Shown piece by piece: positions 35,498-45,266 of a DNA stretch of 64,000 nt; position 1 is the stretch's first letter; each line of letters begins with the position of its first letter. A program made the translations under genes and the position numbers. A model generated the notes under the pieces. The model saw only the letters and a program-made list of their open reading frames with translations, was not told the DNA's origin and ran no database searches. The DNA comes from Aurantiacibacter sp. MUD11 (GTDB lineage Bacteria; Pseudomonadota; Alphaproteobacteria; Sphingomonadales; Sphingomonadaceae): assembly GCF_026967575.1 (NCBI RefSeq), contig NZ_CP114054.1, forward strand, positions 2,046,001 to 2,110,000, read 5' to 3'.

Positions 35498-36355
35498 ATG
35501 ATCGTCACCCGTTTCGCCCCCAGCCCCAACGGCCCGCTGCACCTGGGCCACGCCTACAGCGCGATCGTCGCGCATGACTTGGCGAAGCAGGCTAGCGGCC
35601 GGTTCCTGCTGCGGATCGAGGATATCGACGGCGGCCGCTCGCGCCCCGAGCTGGCGGACGACTTTCGCCGCGACCTCGCGTGGCTGGGGCTGGAGTGGGA
35701 GGACGTGCCTGACCAGTCCACCCGGCTCGACACCTACGAGGCGGCGGCGCGCCGACTGATGAACGAGGGGCTACTCTATCGCTGCACCTGCACCCGCGCG
35801 GAGATCCAGGCGCTGGAGCCGGAGATCGGCCCCGAAGGCATGATCTATCCCGGCACCTGCAAGGGCGAGAACTTCGATCCCGCGCGCCCCGCCGCGCTGC
35901 GGCTGGACATGGCAAAGGCCATGGCGCGCACCGGGCCGCTGAGCTGGGAAGACGAGCGTGCCGGGGTGATCGAGGTCGACCCGCGCCAGTTCGGCGACGT
36001 GGTGCTGGTGCGCAAGGATGCGCCGGCCAGCTACCATCTCGCGGTCACGCTGGACGATGCCGTCGATGGCGTGACGCTGGTGACGCGCGGGTCGGACCTG
36101 TTCTTCGCCAGCCACATCCACCGCCTGCTGCAGGAACTGCTCGAACTGCCGGTGCCGCGCTGGCACCATCACGGCCTGCTGCTGGGCGAGGATGGCAAGA
36201 AACTGGCGAAAAGCAGCAAGTCCGGCGAACGCGGCTTCGGCCTGACCGAGCTGCGCGAAGCGGGCGAAGATGGCCGCGCGCTTGCCGAGCGGCTGCGCAT
36301 GGGCCAAATGCCGTGTGGCATTACCCTGGCACGCTTCCCACATGGTGGTTCATGA
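35498..36355 (+). CDS. gluQ: Glutamyl-Q tRNA(Asp) synthetase
   Basis: 285 residues. It has the class I HIGH-like signature APSPNGPLHLGHAYSA and the KMSKS-like loop GKKLAKSSKS, but lacks the anticodon-binding domain of GltX, which defines GluQ. Cysteines CTC at about residues 92-94 and a later one could hold zinc. The enzyme attaches glutamate to queuosine at position 34 of tRNA-Asp, linking it to queC at 17580. The last four bases overlap the start of the next gene. Confidence 0.92.
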   Translation: MIVTRFAPSPNGPLHLGHAYSAIVAHDLAKQASGRFLLRIEDIDGGRSRPELADDFRRDLAWLGLEWEDVPDQSTRLDTYEAAARRLMNEGLLYRCTCTRAEIQALEPEIGPEGMIYPGTCKGENFDPARPAALRLDMAKAMARTGPLSWEDERAGVIEVDPRQFGDVVLVRKDAPASYHLAVTLDDAVDGVTLVTRGSDLFFASHIHRLLQELLELPVPRWHHHGLLLGEDGKKLAKSSKSGERGFGLTELREAGEDGRALAERLRMGQMPCGITLARFPHGGS

Positions 36356-36579
36356 ACACTATCCTAGTCATCCTCATCGCCGTCCTCGCCATCATGGTCG
36401 TGGTGTCGCTGGTGCGCGGCATCGTCGCCTTCCTGCAGACCACCAAGGTCGACCTGGAAACCGGCGGGGAGAACTCCAAGCTGCTGATGGAAAAGCAGAA
36501 CAAGGCCATGTTCGCCCGCATCAAGTACCAGGCGCTGGCGATTGTGGTCGTTGCCGTCCTGCTGGCGATCAACAGCTAG
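36352..36579 (+). CDS. Small HIG1-like twin-transmembrane protein
   Basis: 75 residues from ATG 36352 (overlapping gluQ by 4 bp). Two hydrophobic helices (about 2-27 and 57-73) flank a short charged loop with KQNKAMFARIKYQ, the QxxxMxxRxxxQ-like pattern of HIG1 domain proteins. In mitochondria and alphaproteobacteria HIG1-type proteins associate with cytochrome oxidase. Here it is encoded between gluQ and the cobalamin adenosyltransferase gene, with a 2-bp gap to the latter. Confidence 0.8.
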   Translation: MNTILVILIAVLAIMVVVSLVRGIVAFLQTTKVDLETGGENSKLLMEKQNKAMFARIKYQALAIVVVAVLLAINS

Positions 36580-36581
36580 GG

Positions 36582-37148
36582 GTGGTCAAGCTCAACAAGA
36601 TCTACACCCGGACCGGGGACGACGGCACGACCGGCCTCGTCGACGGGTCTCGCCTGCCCAAGCATGCGGCGCGCATGCAGGCGGTGGGCGACGTGGACGA
36701 GGTAAATGCCTCTCTCGGGCTTGCTGCTGCGGCAGCCACCGGTGATCTCAAGGGCGATCTGGTTCGCTTGCAGAACGACCTGTTCGACCTGGGCGCGGAC
36801 CTTGCCACTCCCGGTGACGACTTCGAGCCGTCGGAAATGGTGTTGCGGATCGTCCCAGCGCAGGTCGACTGGGTGGAAAAACGCATTGATGCGCTGAACG
36901 AACGGCTGGAGCCGCTCACCAGCTTCGTCCTGCCCGGCGGTAGCGAACTTGCGGCCCGATTGCACCAGGCGCGCACGGTGGCCCGGCGCGCCGAACGCAG
37001 CATGACTGCGCTGGCCGCAGTCGAGCCGGTCAATCCGGCGGCACTGGCCTTCGTCAATCGCCTGTCGGACTATCTCTTCACCGCTGCCCGCATTGCCAAC
37101 GACGAAGGGCGCGGCGACGTGCTCTGGACACCGGGCGCCAACCGCTAA
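36582..37148 (+). CDS. Cob(I)yrinic acid a,c-diamide adenosyltransferase, PduO type
   Basis: 188 residues from GTG 36582. The N-terminal signature KIYTRTGDDGTTGLVDGSR and the ATP/subunit-interface region FVLPGGSELAARLHQARTVA followed by RRAERS and NRLSDYLF identify the PduO-type ATP:corrinoid adenosyltransferase. It makes adenosylcobalamin in the cytoplasm. No cobalamin synthesis genes are adjacent, which fits salvage. The start is 2 bp after the HIG1-like stop. Confidence 0.93.
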   Translation: MVKLNKIYTRTGDDGTTGLVDGSRLPKHAARMQAVGDVDEVNASLGLAAAAATGDLKGDLVRLQNDLFDLGADLATPGDDFEPSEMVLRIVPAQVDWVEKRIDALNERLEPLTSFVLPGGSELAARLHQARTVARRAERSMTALAAVEPVNPAALAFVNRLSDYLFTAARIANDEGRGDVLWTPGANR

Positions 37149-37196
37149 CGTCTCGGCGCCAGGCCCCTTTGCTGCCCATTCGTTCGGCGGAGGAGA

Positions 37197-37619
37197 CTAG
37201 ACGTCGCCGAGCGTCCCGTCGTTCAGTACCCACAGCGCCACTATCAGCAAGCCCGCTCCGGCCGAAATGGCGTAGGCGATGAACTTGAGGTTGGGCAGAC
37301 TGGGCGAATCCACCGCGTGCGACGATAGCCTCTCGAACGCCCGCAGCGCCCGACGCTGGGCGCTGATGGCAAACACGATGGCCAGCGCGATGAACAGTGT
37401 GGCGATGGCCTTGGCCAGCCACGGCGGGTCGAACTCGCCGAACAGCGCGTTGAAGCCGATGCCTATTGCGATGGCTGCAAAAGCGGTGCGCATCCAACCG
37501 GCAAAGGTGCGCTCCAGCGCCATGATGGTGCGATCTTCGGCCCAGTCGGTACGATATTCGGCCCACTGCGTGCTCTTGTCGTCAGCGCTTTCGTGCTGTT
37601 CGGGATCATCCTGCGCCAT
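37197..37619 (-). CDS. DUF202 (YidH-like) membrane protein
   Basis: 140 residues with three hydrophobic helices. The core EDRTIMALERTFAGWMRTAFA is the conserved DUF202 opening, containing the RT-x3-W-x-RT-like pattern. Function is unknown. The N-terminal 25 residues are acidic and probably cytoplasmic. It is flanked by the adenosyltransferase gene (convergent) and mutS (same strand, 46 bp upstream), so it may be transcribed after mutS. Confidence 0.85.
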   Translation of the reverse strand: MAQDDPEQHESADDKSTQWAEYRTDWAEDRTIMALERTFAGWMRTAFAAIAIGIGFNALFGEFDPPWLAKAIATLFIALAIVFAISAQRRALRAFERLSSHAVDSPSLPNLKFIAYAISAGAGLLIVALWVLNDGTLGDV

Positions 37620-37665
37620 GGACCGGATCTAGCCCAGCTTCGAGTTTTCGCCAAACGTGGCGAGG

Positions 37666-40284
37666 TCAGTCCTCGTCCGCCTTCCGCTTCAATTGGTACA
37701 GCAGGTCAAGGGCCTCGCGAGGAGTGAGGGCGTCGACATCGAGCGCCTGCAATTCCTCGCGCAATTCGTCGCGATCCTCGTCCGGCTCATGCGCGACGGC
37801 GGCGAATAGCGGCAATTCGCCGAGGCCGGCAGCAAGGCCGCCAGTCTCGGCACGACCCTTCTCCAGCTTGTCCAGCACCGAGCGTGCGCGCTTCACTACC
37901 AGCGGCGGCACGCCGGCCAACTTGGCCACGGCAAGGCCGTAGGATTGGTCCGCCGCGCCTTCGGCCAGTTCGTGCAGCAGCACGAGGTCGCCCTTCCATT
38001 CCTTGGCGCGAACGTGATGCAGCGAGAGCGCGACGCAGGTCTCCGCCAGGCGCGCCATCTCATGATAGTGCGTGGCGAAGAGGCAGCGACTCTGGTTGGT
38101 CTCGTGGATCGCCTCGGCCACGGCCCATGCCAGCGCCAGCCCGTCATAGGTGCTGGTACCGCGCCCCACTTCGTCGAGAATGACGAAGCTGCGCTCGGTC
38201 GCCTGGCTGAGGATGGCAGCGGTCTCGACCATCTCGACCATGAAGGTCGAGCGCCCGCGGGCAAGGTTGTCCGAGGCGCCGACGCGGCTGAACAGCTGGT
38301 CTACCAGCCCCACCGTGGCGCTGCGGGCAGGTACGAAGCCGCCTGCCTGCGCCATCAGCACGATCAGCGCGTTCTGCCGCAGGAAGGTCGACTTGCCGCC
38401 CATGTTGGGGCCACCGACCAGCCACAGCCGGTCACGCTGCGAGAGGGCGCAGTCGTTGGCGACGAAGCGCTCGCCGCTGGCGGCCAGCGCAGCCTCGACC
38501 ACCGGGTGACGGCCCGCCTCCACCGACAGCACCGGGTTCTCGGTGACTTCGGGGCGACACCATTCGCCATCGCTCGCCCGTTCCGCTTGCCCAGCCGCGA
38601 CGTCGAGCCGCGCCAGCGCCGCCGCCGTCGCCGCGATCGCCTCGCGCCGGGCGGAGACGCGCTCCACCAGTTCCTCGAAATGCGCTTCCTCGGCGGCCAG
38701 CGCGCGGCCGCCGGCCTCGGCGATGCGACTGGCTTCCTCGTGCAGGTGCAGCGAGTTGAAGCGCACCGCATTGGCCATGGTCTGGCGGTGGGTGAAGCCG
38801 CTGTCCGCCGCCATCAGCTTGTCGGCGTGCTTGCTCGGCACCTCGATGAAATAGCCCAGCACGCCGTTGTGCTTGATCTTGAGCGAGGGCGTGCCGGTCT
38901 CCTCGCGGTAGCGTGCTTCCATCGCCGCGATGGCGCGCCGGGCATTGCCGGAGACTTCGCGCAACTCGTCGAGCGACGCGTCGTAGCCTTCCGCGATGTA
39001 GCCGCCGCTCTGCCGCTCGGTCGGCGGGGAGGCCACCAGCGCGCGGCTGAGCAGGTCGGTCAGCTCGCCATGGCCCGCAAGGCGCGGCAGCAGGTCGTCG
39101 AGCAGCGGCGGACGGTCGCCCTTGCCGCGCAGCAGTTCGTGCAGGCGGCGCGCTTCGAGCAGGCCGTCGCGGACCTGGCCGAGGTCGCGCGGGCTGCCGC
39201 GCCCGGCCACCAACCGCCCCAATGCGCGTCCGATATCGGGCAGCCCGCGCAGCAGGCCGCGCACGTCCTCGCGCAGCAGCGGGTCGTCGAGCATGAACTG
39301 CACCAGCGCCAGCCGTGCTTCGATTGCTGCACGGTCCGCCAAGGGGGCGGAGAGGTCCTCCGCCAGTTGCCGCGCGCCGGCGCCGGTAACGCAGCGATCG
39401 ATGGCGGCGATCAGCGAATTGGTGCGTCCGCCCTGCTGGCTGACGAGGATTTCCAGGCTGGCACGGGTCGCCTCGTCCATCGCCATGTGTTCGCCACTGG
39501 CGCGCAAGGCCGGCGGCAGCAGCAGCGGCAGGCTGCCGCGCCCGGCATGCTCGAGGTAGGCCACAAGGCCACCGGCGGCGGCCAGCATGGCGCGGCTGAA
39601 CTGGCCGAACCCGTCCAGCGTGGCGACACCGTGCACCTTCTTCAGCCGCGCCTCCCCGCCATCGCTGGCAAAGTCCCCGCGCGGCCGCATCACCGCATCG
39701 AAGGGCGCCTCGTCCCAGCCTTCGGGCGCGACGACCTCGCTCGCGCCGATCCGCGCCAGCACGGCAGGCAGGCGTTCGGGCGTGCATTCCTCCAGCTGCA
39801 TCGCGCCGGTGGAGATGTCGCAGGCGGCGACGCCGCAGGTGCCGCGCACATCGCAGATCGCTGCCAGCATGTTCGCCCGGCGCGGTTCCAGCAGGGCTTC
39901 CTCGGTCAAGGTGCCGGCAGTGACGAAGCGCACGATGTCGCGCTTCACCAGCGCCTTCGACACCGGCGAGCCTTCGCGCTTGGCGCGTTCCTTCGCCTCG
40001 TCCGGCGTTTCCACCTGCTCGGCAATCGCCACCCGGCAGCCGGCGCGGATCAGCCGGGCGAGGTAGCCTTCCGCCGAATGCACCGGCACGCCGCACATCG
40101 GCACGGCTTCGCCGTCATGCTCCCCGCGGGTGGTCAGCGCGATATCGAGCACCCCCGCCGCTTGCTTCGCGTCGTCGAAGAACAGTTCGAAGAAGTCACC
40201 CATGCGATAGAACAGCAAGCAGTCCCCGGCCTCACGCTTGAGGTCGAAATACTGCTGCATCATCGGGGTTGCGGTGCCGGCCAT
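37666..40284 (-). CDS. mutS: DNA mismatch repair protein MutS
   Basis: 872 residues, typical length. The mismatch-reading F-x-E motif reads MGDFFELFFDDA near residue 30 (the middle residue is Phe rather than the more common Tyr). The C-terminal ATPase has the Walker A GGPNMGGKSTFLRQ, followed by VILDEVGRGTSTYDG and the signature LFATHYHEM. MutS recognises mispairs and recruits MutL. It is divergent from maeB, 117 bp away. Confidence 0.97.
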   Translation of the reverse strand: MAGTATPMMQQYFDLKREAGDCLLFYRMGDFFELFFDDAKQAAGVLDIALTTRGEHDGEAVPMCGVPVHSAEGYLARLIRAGCRVAIAEQVETPDEAKERAKREGSPVSKALVKRDIVRFVTAGTLTEEALLEPRRANMLAAICDVRGTCGVAACDISTGAMQLEECTPERLPAVLARIGASEVVAPEGWDEAPFDAVMRPRGDFASDGGEARLKKVHGVATLDGFGQFSRAMLAAAGGLVAYLEHAGRGSLPLLLPPALRASGEHMAMDEATRASLEILVSQQGGRTNSLIAAIDRCVTGAGARQLAEDLSAPLADRAAIEARLALVQFMLDDPLLREDVRGLLRGLPDIGRALGRLVAGRGSPRDLGQVRDGLLEARRLHELLRGKGDRPPLLDDLLPRLAGHGELTDLLSRALVASPPTERQSGGYIAEGYDASLDELREVSGNARRAIAAMEARYREETGTPSLKIKHNGVLGYFIEVPSKHADKLMAADSGFTHRQTMANAVRFNSLHLHEEASRIAEAGGRALAAEEAHFEELVERVSARREAIAATAAALARLDVAAGQAERASDGEWCRPEVTENPVLSVEAGRHPVVEAALAASGERFVANDCALSQRDRLWLVGGPNMGGKSTFLRQNALIVLMAQAGGFVPARSATVGLVDQLFSRVGASDNLARGRSTFMVEMVETAAILSQATERSFVILDEVGRGTSTYDGLALAWAVAEAIHETNQSRCLFATHYHEMARLAETCVALSLHHVRAKEWKGDLVLLHELAEGAADQSYGLAVAKLAGVPPLVVKRARSVLDKLEKGRAETGGLAAGLGELPLFAAVAHEPDEDRDELREELQALDVDALTPREALDLLYQLKRKADED

Positions 40285-40401
40285 GGAGCCAGAGCGATTA
40301 CAGGGGTGCGCGCCGATTCGGGAAGGGCGGCAAGCTTGCTTTCCCCTATCGCAGCGGCAAAACCCGCTCTATGGCGTGCCCAGCCAGAGGGAGACATAGT
40401 T

Positions 40402-42663
40402 TTGGCTGACGAGAAGAATACCAGCTTCACTGCGCGCGAAGCGCTGTTCTACCACGAGACGATTCGCCCCGGTAAGATCGAGATCATCGCCTCCAAGCCG
40501 ATGACCACCCAGCGCGACCTGAGCCTGGCCTATTCGCCCGGCGTCGCGGTCCCGGTGGAAGAGATCGCCCGCGATCCCGCACTGGCGGCGAAATATACCG
40601 CCCGCTCCAACCTGGTCGCCGTGATCTCCAACGGCACGGCCATCCTTGGCCTGGGCAACCTTGGCGCGCTGGCGTCAAAGCCGGTAATGGAAGGCAAGGC
40701 GGTGCTGTTCAAGCGCTTCGCCGACGTCGATTCCATCGACATCGAGCTGGCCACCGAGGACCCCGACGCCTTCATCGAGGCAGTCGCGCTGATGGAGCCG
40801 ACCTTCGGCGGCATCAACCTCGAGGACATCAAGGCCCCTGAATGCTTCATCATCGAGCAGGCCCTGCGCGAGCGGATGAAGATCCCGGTCATGCACGACG
40901 ACCAGCACGGCACGGCGATCATCGCTGCAGCCGGCCTGATCAACGCCTGCCACCTGACCGGTCGCGACCTGAAGGACGTGAAGATGGTGGTGAACGGCGC
41001 AGGCGCCTCGGCACTGGCCTGTACTGCGCTGATCAAGTCCGTCGGCGTGCCGCACGAGAACGTCATCGTCTGCGACCGTTCCGGCCCGATCTATCCCGGC
41101 CGCGACGGCGTGGACCAGTGGAAGAGCGCCCATGCTGTGCCGACCGAGGCACGCAGCCTGGAAGAGGCGCTGAAGGGCGCCGACATCTTCCTCGGCCTGT
41201 CCGCCGCCGGCGCGCTGAAGCCCGAATGGGTGGCCGACATGGCCGACCAGCCGATCATCTTCGCCATGGCCAACCCGACGCCGGAAATCATGCCGGACGA
41301 GGCCAAGGCCGTGCGTCCCGATGCCATCATCGCCACCGGGCGCAGTGACTTCCCCAACCAGGTCAACAACGTGCTGGGCTTCCCCTTCATCTTCCGCGGC
41401 GCACTGGATGTGCGAGCTACCGCCATCAACGAGGAAATGAAGGTCGCCGCAGCGCAAGCGATTGCCGAGCTGGCGCGTGAGCGCGTGCCCGAGGAAGTGG
41501 CCGCCGCCTATGGCAAGAACCACCAGTTCGGCCGCGAGTACATCATCCCGGCGCCGTTCGATCCGCGCCTGATGGAACGGGTATCCTGCGCCGTGGCCAA
41601 GGCGGCGATGGATTCGGGCGTGGCACAGGATCCGATCGAGGATTTCGACGAATATGCCCACGCCCTGCGCGCGCGGCTCAACCCGACGACCTCGGTGCTC
41701 ACGCGCGTTTACGAGGACGCCAAGGCCAACCCGAAGCGGATGGTCTTTGCCGAAGCGGAAGAGGACGTCGCCCTGCGCGCCGCGATCCAGTTCCGCGACT
41801 TCGGCTACGGCACGCCGATCCTCGTCGGCCGGACTGAGAAGGTGCACGAGAAGCTGGTCGAACTGGGGGTCGACGATCCCGACAGCTACGAGATCGCCAA
41901 CTCGGCCACTTTTGAAGGCATCGAGCCGATGGTGGACTATCTCTACAAGCGCCTGCAGCGGCGCGGCTATACCGAGCGTGACGTGCGCCGCATGGTGAAC
42001 CAGGAGCGCAACGTCTTTGCCGCCCTGCTGGTGGCGCTGGGCCATGGCGACGGCATGATCACCGGTCTGACCCGCACCTTCAGCCAGACCGCGCGGGAGA
42101 TCGCCAAGGTGATCGATGCGAAGCCGGGTGCGACGCCGTTCGGCATCCACATGGTGATCGGCAAGAACCACACCACCTTCCTTGCCGATACCACCATCAA
42201 CGAACGCCCGAGTGCCGAGCAGCTGGCGCATATCGCCAAGGAAACCGCTGCCGTAGCGCGGCGCATGGGGCATGAACCGCGCGTCGCCTTCCTGTCCTAT
42301 TCCACCTTCGGCAATCCGTCGGGCCAGTGGCTGGGCAATATCCGCGATGCCGTGGCCATCCTCGATGCCGAGGACCCCGGCTTCGAATACGAAGGCGAGA
42401 TGGCACCGGATGCCGCACTCAACCCGAAGGTGATGCAGCTCTATCCGTTCAGCCGCCTGTCCGGCCCGGCCAACGTGCTGATCATGCCCGGCCTGCAGAG
42501 CGCCAACCTCTCGGCCAAGCTGCTGCGCGAACTGTCCGGCGATACCACCATCGGCCCGCTGATGATCGGTTCGGAAAAGCCGGTGCAGATCGCCCCGATG
42601 ACCTCCATCGCGCCGGACGTGCTGACGCTGGCGGTGCTGGCCAGTGCGGGGATCGTCGGCTAG
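40402..42663 (+). CDS. maeB: NADP-dependent malic enzyme fused to phosphotransacetylase-like domain
   Basis: 753 residues from TTG 40402; GAGGGAG lies about 12 bp upstream, and no ATG fits before the conserved FTAREALFYHE. The malic enzyme part spans about 1-430 (SLAYSPGVAVPVEEIA, catalytic region VMHDDQHGTAI, nucleotide-binding VVNGAGASALAC). The C-terminal 430-753 is the phosphate acetyltransferase-like domain found in MaeB, regulatory rather than catalytic in studied members. It converts malate to pyruvate and CO2 with NADPH. The huge open frame continuing upstream is antisense to mutS and not real. Confidence 0.95.
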   Translation: MADEKNTSFTAREALFYHETIRPGKIEIIASKPMTTQRDLSLAYSPGVAVPVEEIARDPALAAKYTARSNLVAVISNGTAILGLGNLGALASKPVMEGKAVLFKRFADVDSIDIELATEDPDAFIEAVALMEPTFGGINLEDIKAPECFIIEQALRERMKIPVMHDDQHGTAIIAAAGLINACHLTGRDLKDVKMVVNGAGASALACTALIKSVGVPHENVIVCDRSGPIYPGRDGVDQWKSAHAVPTEARSLEEALKGADIFLGLSAAGALKPEWVADMADQPIIFAMANPTPEIMPDEAKAVRPDAIIATGRSDFPNQVNNVLGFPFIFRGALDVRATAINEEMKVAAAQAIAELARERVPEEVAAAYGKNHQFGREYIIPAPFDPRLMERVSCAVAKAAMDSGVAQDPIEDFDEYAHALRARLNPTTSVLTRVYEDAKANPKRMVFAEAEEDVALRAAIQFRDFGYGTPILVGRTEKVHEKLVELGVDDPDSYEIANSATFEGIEPMVDYLYKRLQRRGYTERDVRRMVNQERNVFAALLVALGHGDGMITGLTRTFSQTAREIAKVIDAKPGATPFGIHMVIGKNHTTFLADTTINERPSAEQLAHIAKETAAVARRMGHEPRVAFLSYSTFGNPSGQWLGNIRDAVAILDAEDPGFEYEGEMAPDAALNPKVMQLYPFSRLSGPANVLIMPGLQSANLSAKLLRELSGDTTIGPLMIGSEKPVQIAPMTSIAPDVLTLAVLASAGIVG

Positions 42664-42673
42664 GCACTTTTCC

Positions 42674-43717
42674 ATGCGTTACCAGAGGGATGCCATCGCT
42701 TCGCCCTGCCCGGTCTGCGGACACGGGCAGGGCCAGGTGCTCTATCGCCGGAGCGCGGAGGAAGCGGCGCAGCACTTCGTCCTGCGTGAAGTGCAGCCGG
42801 AACGGCATGCCAGGCTGACGGCGGCAATTGCGCGGTTGTGGAACGGCGCAGAAGTGGCGCTGGTAGAGTGCACAGGTTGCGGCTTCGTCCATGCCGAACC
42901 GCATGTCGGCGGCGACATGGAATTCTATACGCTGGCCTACGAGCGCACGACTTACCCGGCCGACAAGTGGGAATTCCGCCGCTCGGTCGAGGCGATCGCT
43001 TCCGATCCGAAACTGCGTGCAATCGGGCTGGAGAATGTCCGCGTGCTCGAACTGGGCGCGGGCATGGGCAACTTTACGCGCATGCTGGTGGCGGCCGGGC
43101 TGAAGCCGGCGAACATCACTTGCACCGACTATTCCGAATTCGGCCGGCAGGAGATCGCCAAGCTGGGCGCGACGGCGCTGGCCAAGGACTATTCCGCACT
43201 CACGCCGGGCGACCTGCCCGGCCCGATCCATGTCGCCTGCCTGTTCCAGGTGCTGGAGCACCTCGACAGGCCGCACGCCGTGCTGGCCAAGTTCGCCGAA
43301 CTCGGCACGCCAGACGTGAAGGTGCTCGCGGCAGTCCCCTCGGACACGCGCATGGCCTTCAACGAATTGAATGGCAGCTTGCTCGACATGCCGCCCAACC
43401 ATGTCGGGCGGTATACCAAGAAGGCGTTCGAAGCGCTTGCGGAGCGGGGCGGGTGGCGGCTCGATGCGCTGGAATACGAGCCCGAAGGCCCGGCGCCCAA
43501 GCTCAAGCAGTTCGTGAAGTATCGTTACCTGCGCGAGATGCAGGAAAGTGGCACGCTCGCCAACCGGGTGGAGCGGATGAGCGCCTCGCCCGTGAAGATT
43601 GCGCTGCGTGCCGGACTGGGGCTGGCCTACACGGCGGCCCACGCATCAGCGGCGGTCAAGCTGGCGACGGCGGGCCAGCTGGGCAACAGCCAATGGGTGC
43701 AACTCTCGCGCCGGTAA
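42674..43717 (+). CDS. Class I SAM-dependent methyltransferase with N-terminal zinc-ribbon-like region
   Basis: 347 residues from ATG 42674. Two CxxC pairs, CPVC (about residues 12-15) and CTGC (about 66-69), form a zinc-ribbon-like N-terminus; the SAM-binding motif is VLELGAGMGNFTRMLVAAG and the following acidic residue is TCTDYSE. A conserved post-motif FQVLEHLDRP follows. This layout is shared with C-methyltransferases acting on sugars or polyketides, but the substrate is unknown. It starts 10 bp after maeB and may be co-transcribed. Confidence 0.75.
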   Translation: MRYQRDAIASPCPVCGHGQGQVLYRRSAEEAAQHFVLREVQPERHARLTAAIARLWNGAEVALVECTGCGFVHAEPHVGGDMEFYTLAYERTTYPADKWEFRRSVEAIASDPKLRAIGLENVRVLELGAGMGNFTRMLVAAGLKPANITCTDYSEFGRQEIAKLGATALAKDYSALTPGDLPGPIHVACLFQVLEHLDRPHAVLAKFAELGTPDVKVLAAVPSDTRMAFNELNGSLLDMPPNHVGRYTKKAFEALAERGGWRLDALEYEPEGPAPKLKQFVKYRYLREMQESGTLANRVERMSASPVKIALRAGLGLAYTAAHASAAVKLATAGQLGNSQWVQLSRR

Positions 43718-43726
43718 GCGCGGCGC

Positions 43727-44413
43727 TTACCAGAGCACCGTGCTGCCGTCGTAGGCAAGGAAAACGTGGCGCGGCTCGCTTTCCGCTTCCAGCAGGTCGA
43801 GCATTCCGTTCACGCTGGTCTCCACGTCGATCAGCGCATTGGGGCCGCCCATGTCGGTCTGCACCCAGCCCGGATGCAGCGAGATTACCCCGACGCCGCG
43901 CTCCTTCGCGTGGCTCTCGAACAGCGAGCGCGAAAGCATGTTCTGCGCCACCTTGCTGAGGCGGTAGTAATTCGCGCCACCCGACGAATCGTCGATCGAT
44001 CCCATCTTGCTGGTCATCATGCCGATGGTGCCGCCCTTTTTCAGCAGCGGTAGCAAGGTGAGCGCGGCCTGTACCGGCCCGACCGCATTGGTGTCGATGA
44101 TGTCGGCGACCGCCTCGCGCTCCAGCGCGGCAAGCGACTGGTCATCCGGACCGTAGACCCCGGCGTTGACCACCAGCAGATCGACCGAGCCTGCGGTGAG
44201 CCTGTCTGTCAGGCCGGCCACGCTGTCCTTGTCGGTCACGTCGCAAGTGGCGATCTCGATCTGCGGGCGGTGCCGTTCAGCCGCTTCGCGCAGGCCTTCG
44301 CTTTCGCTGCGCTCGGTGGCGATCACCCTGTAGCCGCGGCTGGCGAGCTCTTTGGCGAGTCCCAGCCCGATCCCGCGCGAGGCGCCGATGACGATGGCAG
44401 TCTTGTCACTCAT
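43727..44413 (-). CDS. SDR family oxidoreductase
   Basis: 228 residues, classical short-chain dehydrogenase. The dinucleotide motif is GASRGIGLGLA, the structural motif is VVNAGVYG, and the catalytic Tyr-Lys pair is in YYRLSKVA with an upstream Ser in DDSSGG. The wording (EAERHRPQIEIATCDVTD, MMTSKMGSIDD) fits the CsgA-like/C-factor-type branch of SDRs. Substrate unknown. It is convergent with the methyltransferase gene and 60 bp downstream of trmB. Confidence 0.85.
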   Translation of the reverse strand: MSDKTAIVIGASRGIGLGLAKELASRGYRVIATERSESEGLREAAERHRPQIEIATCDVTDKDSVAGLTDRLTAGSVDLLVVNAGVYGPDDQSLAALEREAVADIIDTNAVGPVQAALTLLPLLKKGGTIGMMTSKMGSIDDSSGGANYYRLSKVAQNMLSRSLFESHAKERGVGVISLHPGWVQTDMGGPNALIDVETSVNGMLDLLEAESEPRHVFLAYDGSTVLW

Positions 44414-44473
44414 TGCTGTTCGATCCTTTCAACTCTTTCGGACCGAACGGGTACAGGCACCCGAGCGTTCCGC

Positions 44474-45187
44474 CTATTTCCGCCGATAGCGGAAATACCA
44501 GACCTCGTGCCCCATTTGCGTGCGCGCCTTGTGCTCGTAGCGCGTCTCGCACCAGCCGGAGGGGCGAATGCGGAAATCGTCCGGGCCTTCGGCTACCCAT
44601 TCGAACGGACCGGTCTCAGGGTCGGTGAAGCGGCGCATCACCATCAGTGCGTGGCGCACGTAGATCGGGTGATCGGTGCCGAACCGGAATTCGCCGCCCG
44701 GCTTCAGCTTGTCGGCGATCATTCGCACCGGGCCGTCGTTCATCATCCGCCGCTTGGCATGGCGCGCCTTGGGCCAGGGATCGGGGTGCAGCAGGTAGAC
44801 CATGGTCAGCGCGCCGTCGGGCACGCGGCTGAGCACTTCCAGCGCGTCGCCGGCGTGGATGCGGACATTGGCGAGCTGCTGGTCACGCACATGTGTGAGT
44901 GCCTGCGCCACGCCGTTGAGGAACGGCTCGGCCCCGATGAAGCCGTGGTTGGGCAGCATGTCGGCACGGTAGGCAAGGTGCTCGCCGCCGCCGAAGCCGA
45001 TCTCGAAATGCAGCGGACAATCCTCGCCGAACAGCCGCTCGGCCGTCACCGGACCTTCTTCCGGCACGGCGATCTGCGGCAGCAGGTTGTCGACCAGTTC
45101 CTGCTGCGCCGCGCGCAGCGGCTTGCCGACCGAGCGGCCGTAGAGCCGGTTGAGGGTGGTGGGATCGCCGTCCTTGTAAGCCGTCAT
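44474..45187 (-). CDS. trmB: tRNA (guanine-N7-)-methyltransferase
   Basis: 237 residues from ATG 45187; the longer frame to 45313 would read through the ctrA terminator and is rejected. The SAM motif is FEIGFGGGEHLAYRA, and the TrmB signature is LLHPDPWPKARHAKRRMM, followed by GGEFRFGTDHPIYVRHA. It methylates G46 in the variable loop of tRNAs. It stands between ctrA and the SDR gene on the same strand, with a strong terminator separating it from ctrA. Confidence 0.95.
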   Translation of the reverse strand: MTAYKDGDPTTLNRLYGRSVGKPLRAAQQELVDNLLPQIAVPEEGPVTAERLFGEDCPLHFEIGFGGGEHLAYRADMLPNHGFIGAEPFLNGVAQALTHVRDQQLANVRIHAGDALEVLSRVPDGALTMVYLLHPDPWPKARHAKRRMMNDGPVRMIADKLKPGGEFRFGTDHPIYVRHALMVMRRFTDPETGPFEWVAEGPDDFRIRPSGWCETRYEHKARTQMGHEVWYFRYRRK

Positions 45188-45206
45188 GCCGGCAGCGCCT
45201 AAAGAC

Positions 45207-45242
45207 AAACGCCCCGGAAGCGCAAGGGCTTCCGGGGCGTTT
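45207..45242 (-). terminator. Intrinsic terminator after ctrA
   Basis: Arms 45207-45221 and 45228-45242 are perfect 15-bp reverse complements (core GCCCCGGAAGC) with a 6-nt loop. On the minus strand the stem ends in GTTT followed by GTCTTTA, a T-rich tail. It ends the ctrA message 25 bp after its stop codon, before trmB. Confidence 0.9.
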
Positions 45243-45266
45243 CCTGTCCCGTCCAGGGTGTCAGTT

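Noticed and set aside
37945..40401. Very long open frame (continuing into maeB) on the plus strand across mutS
   Set aside because: It is antisense to a complete mutS with all motifs; open antisense frames are common in G+C-rich DNA, and maeB has its own start and conserved N-terminus at 40402.
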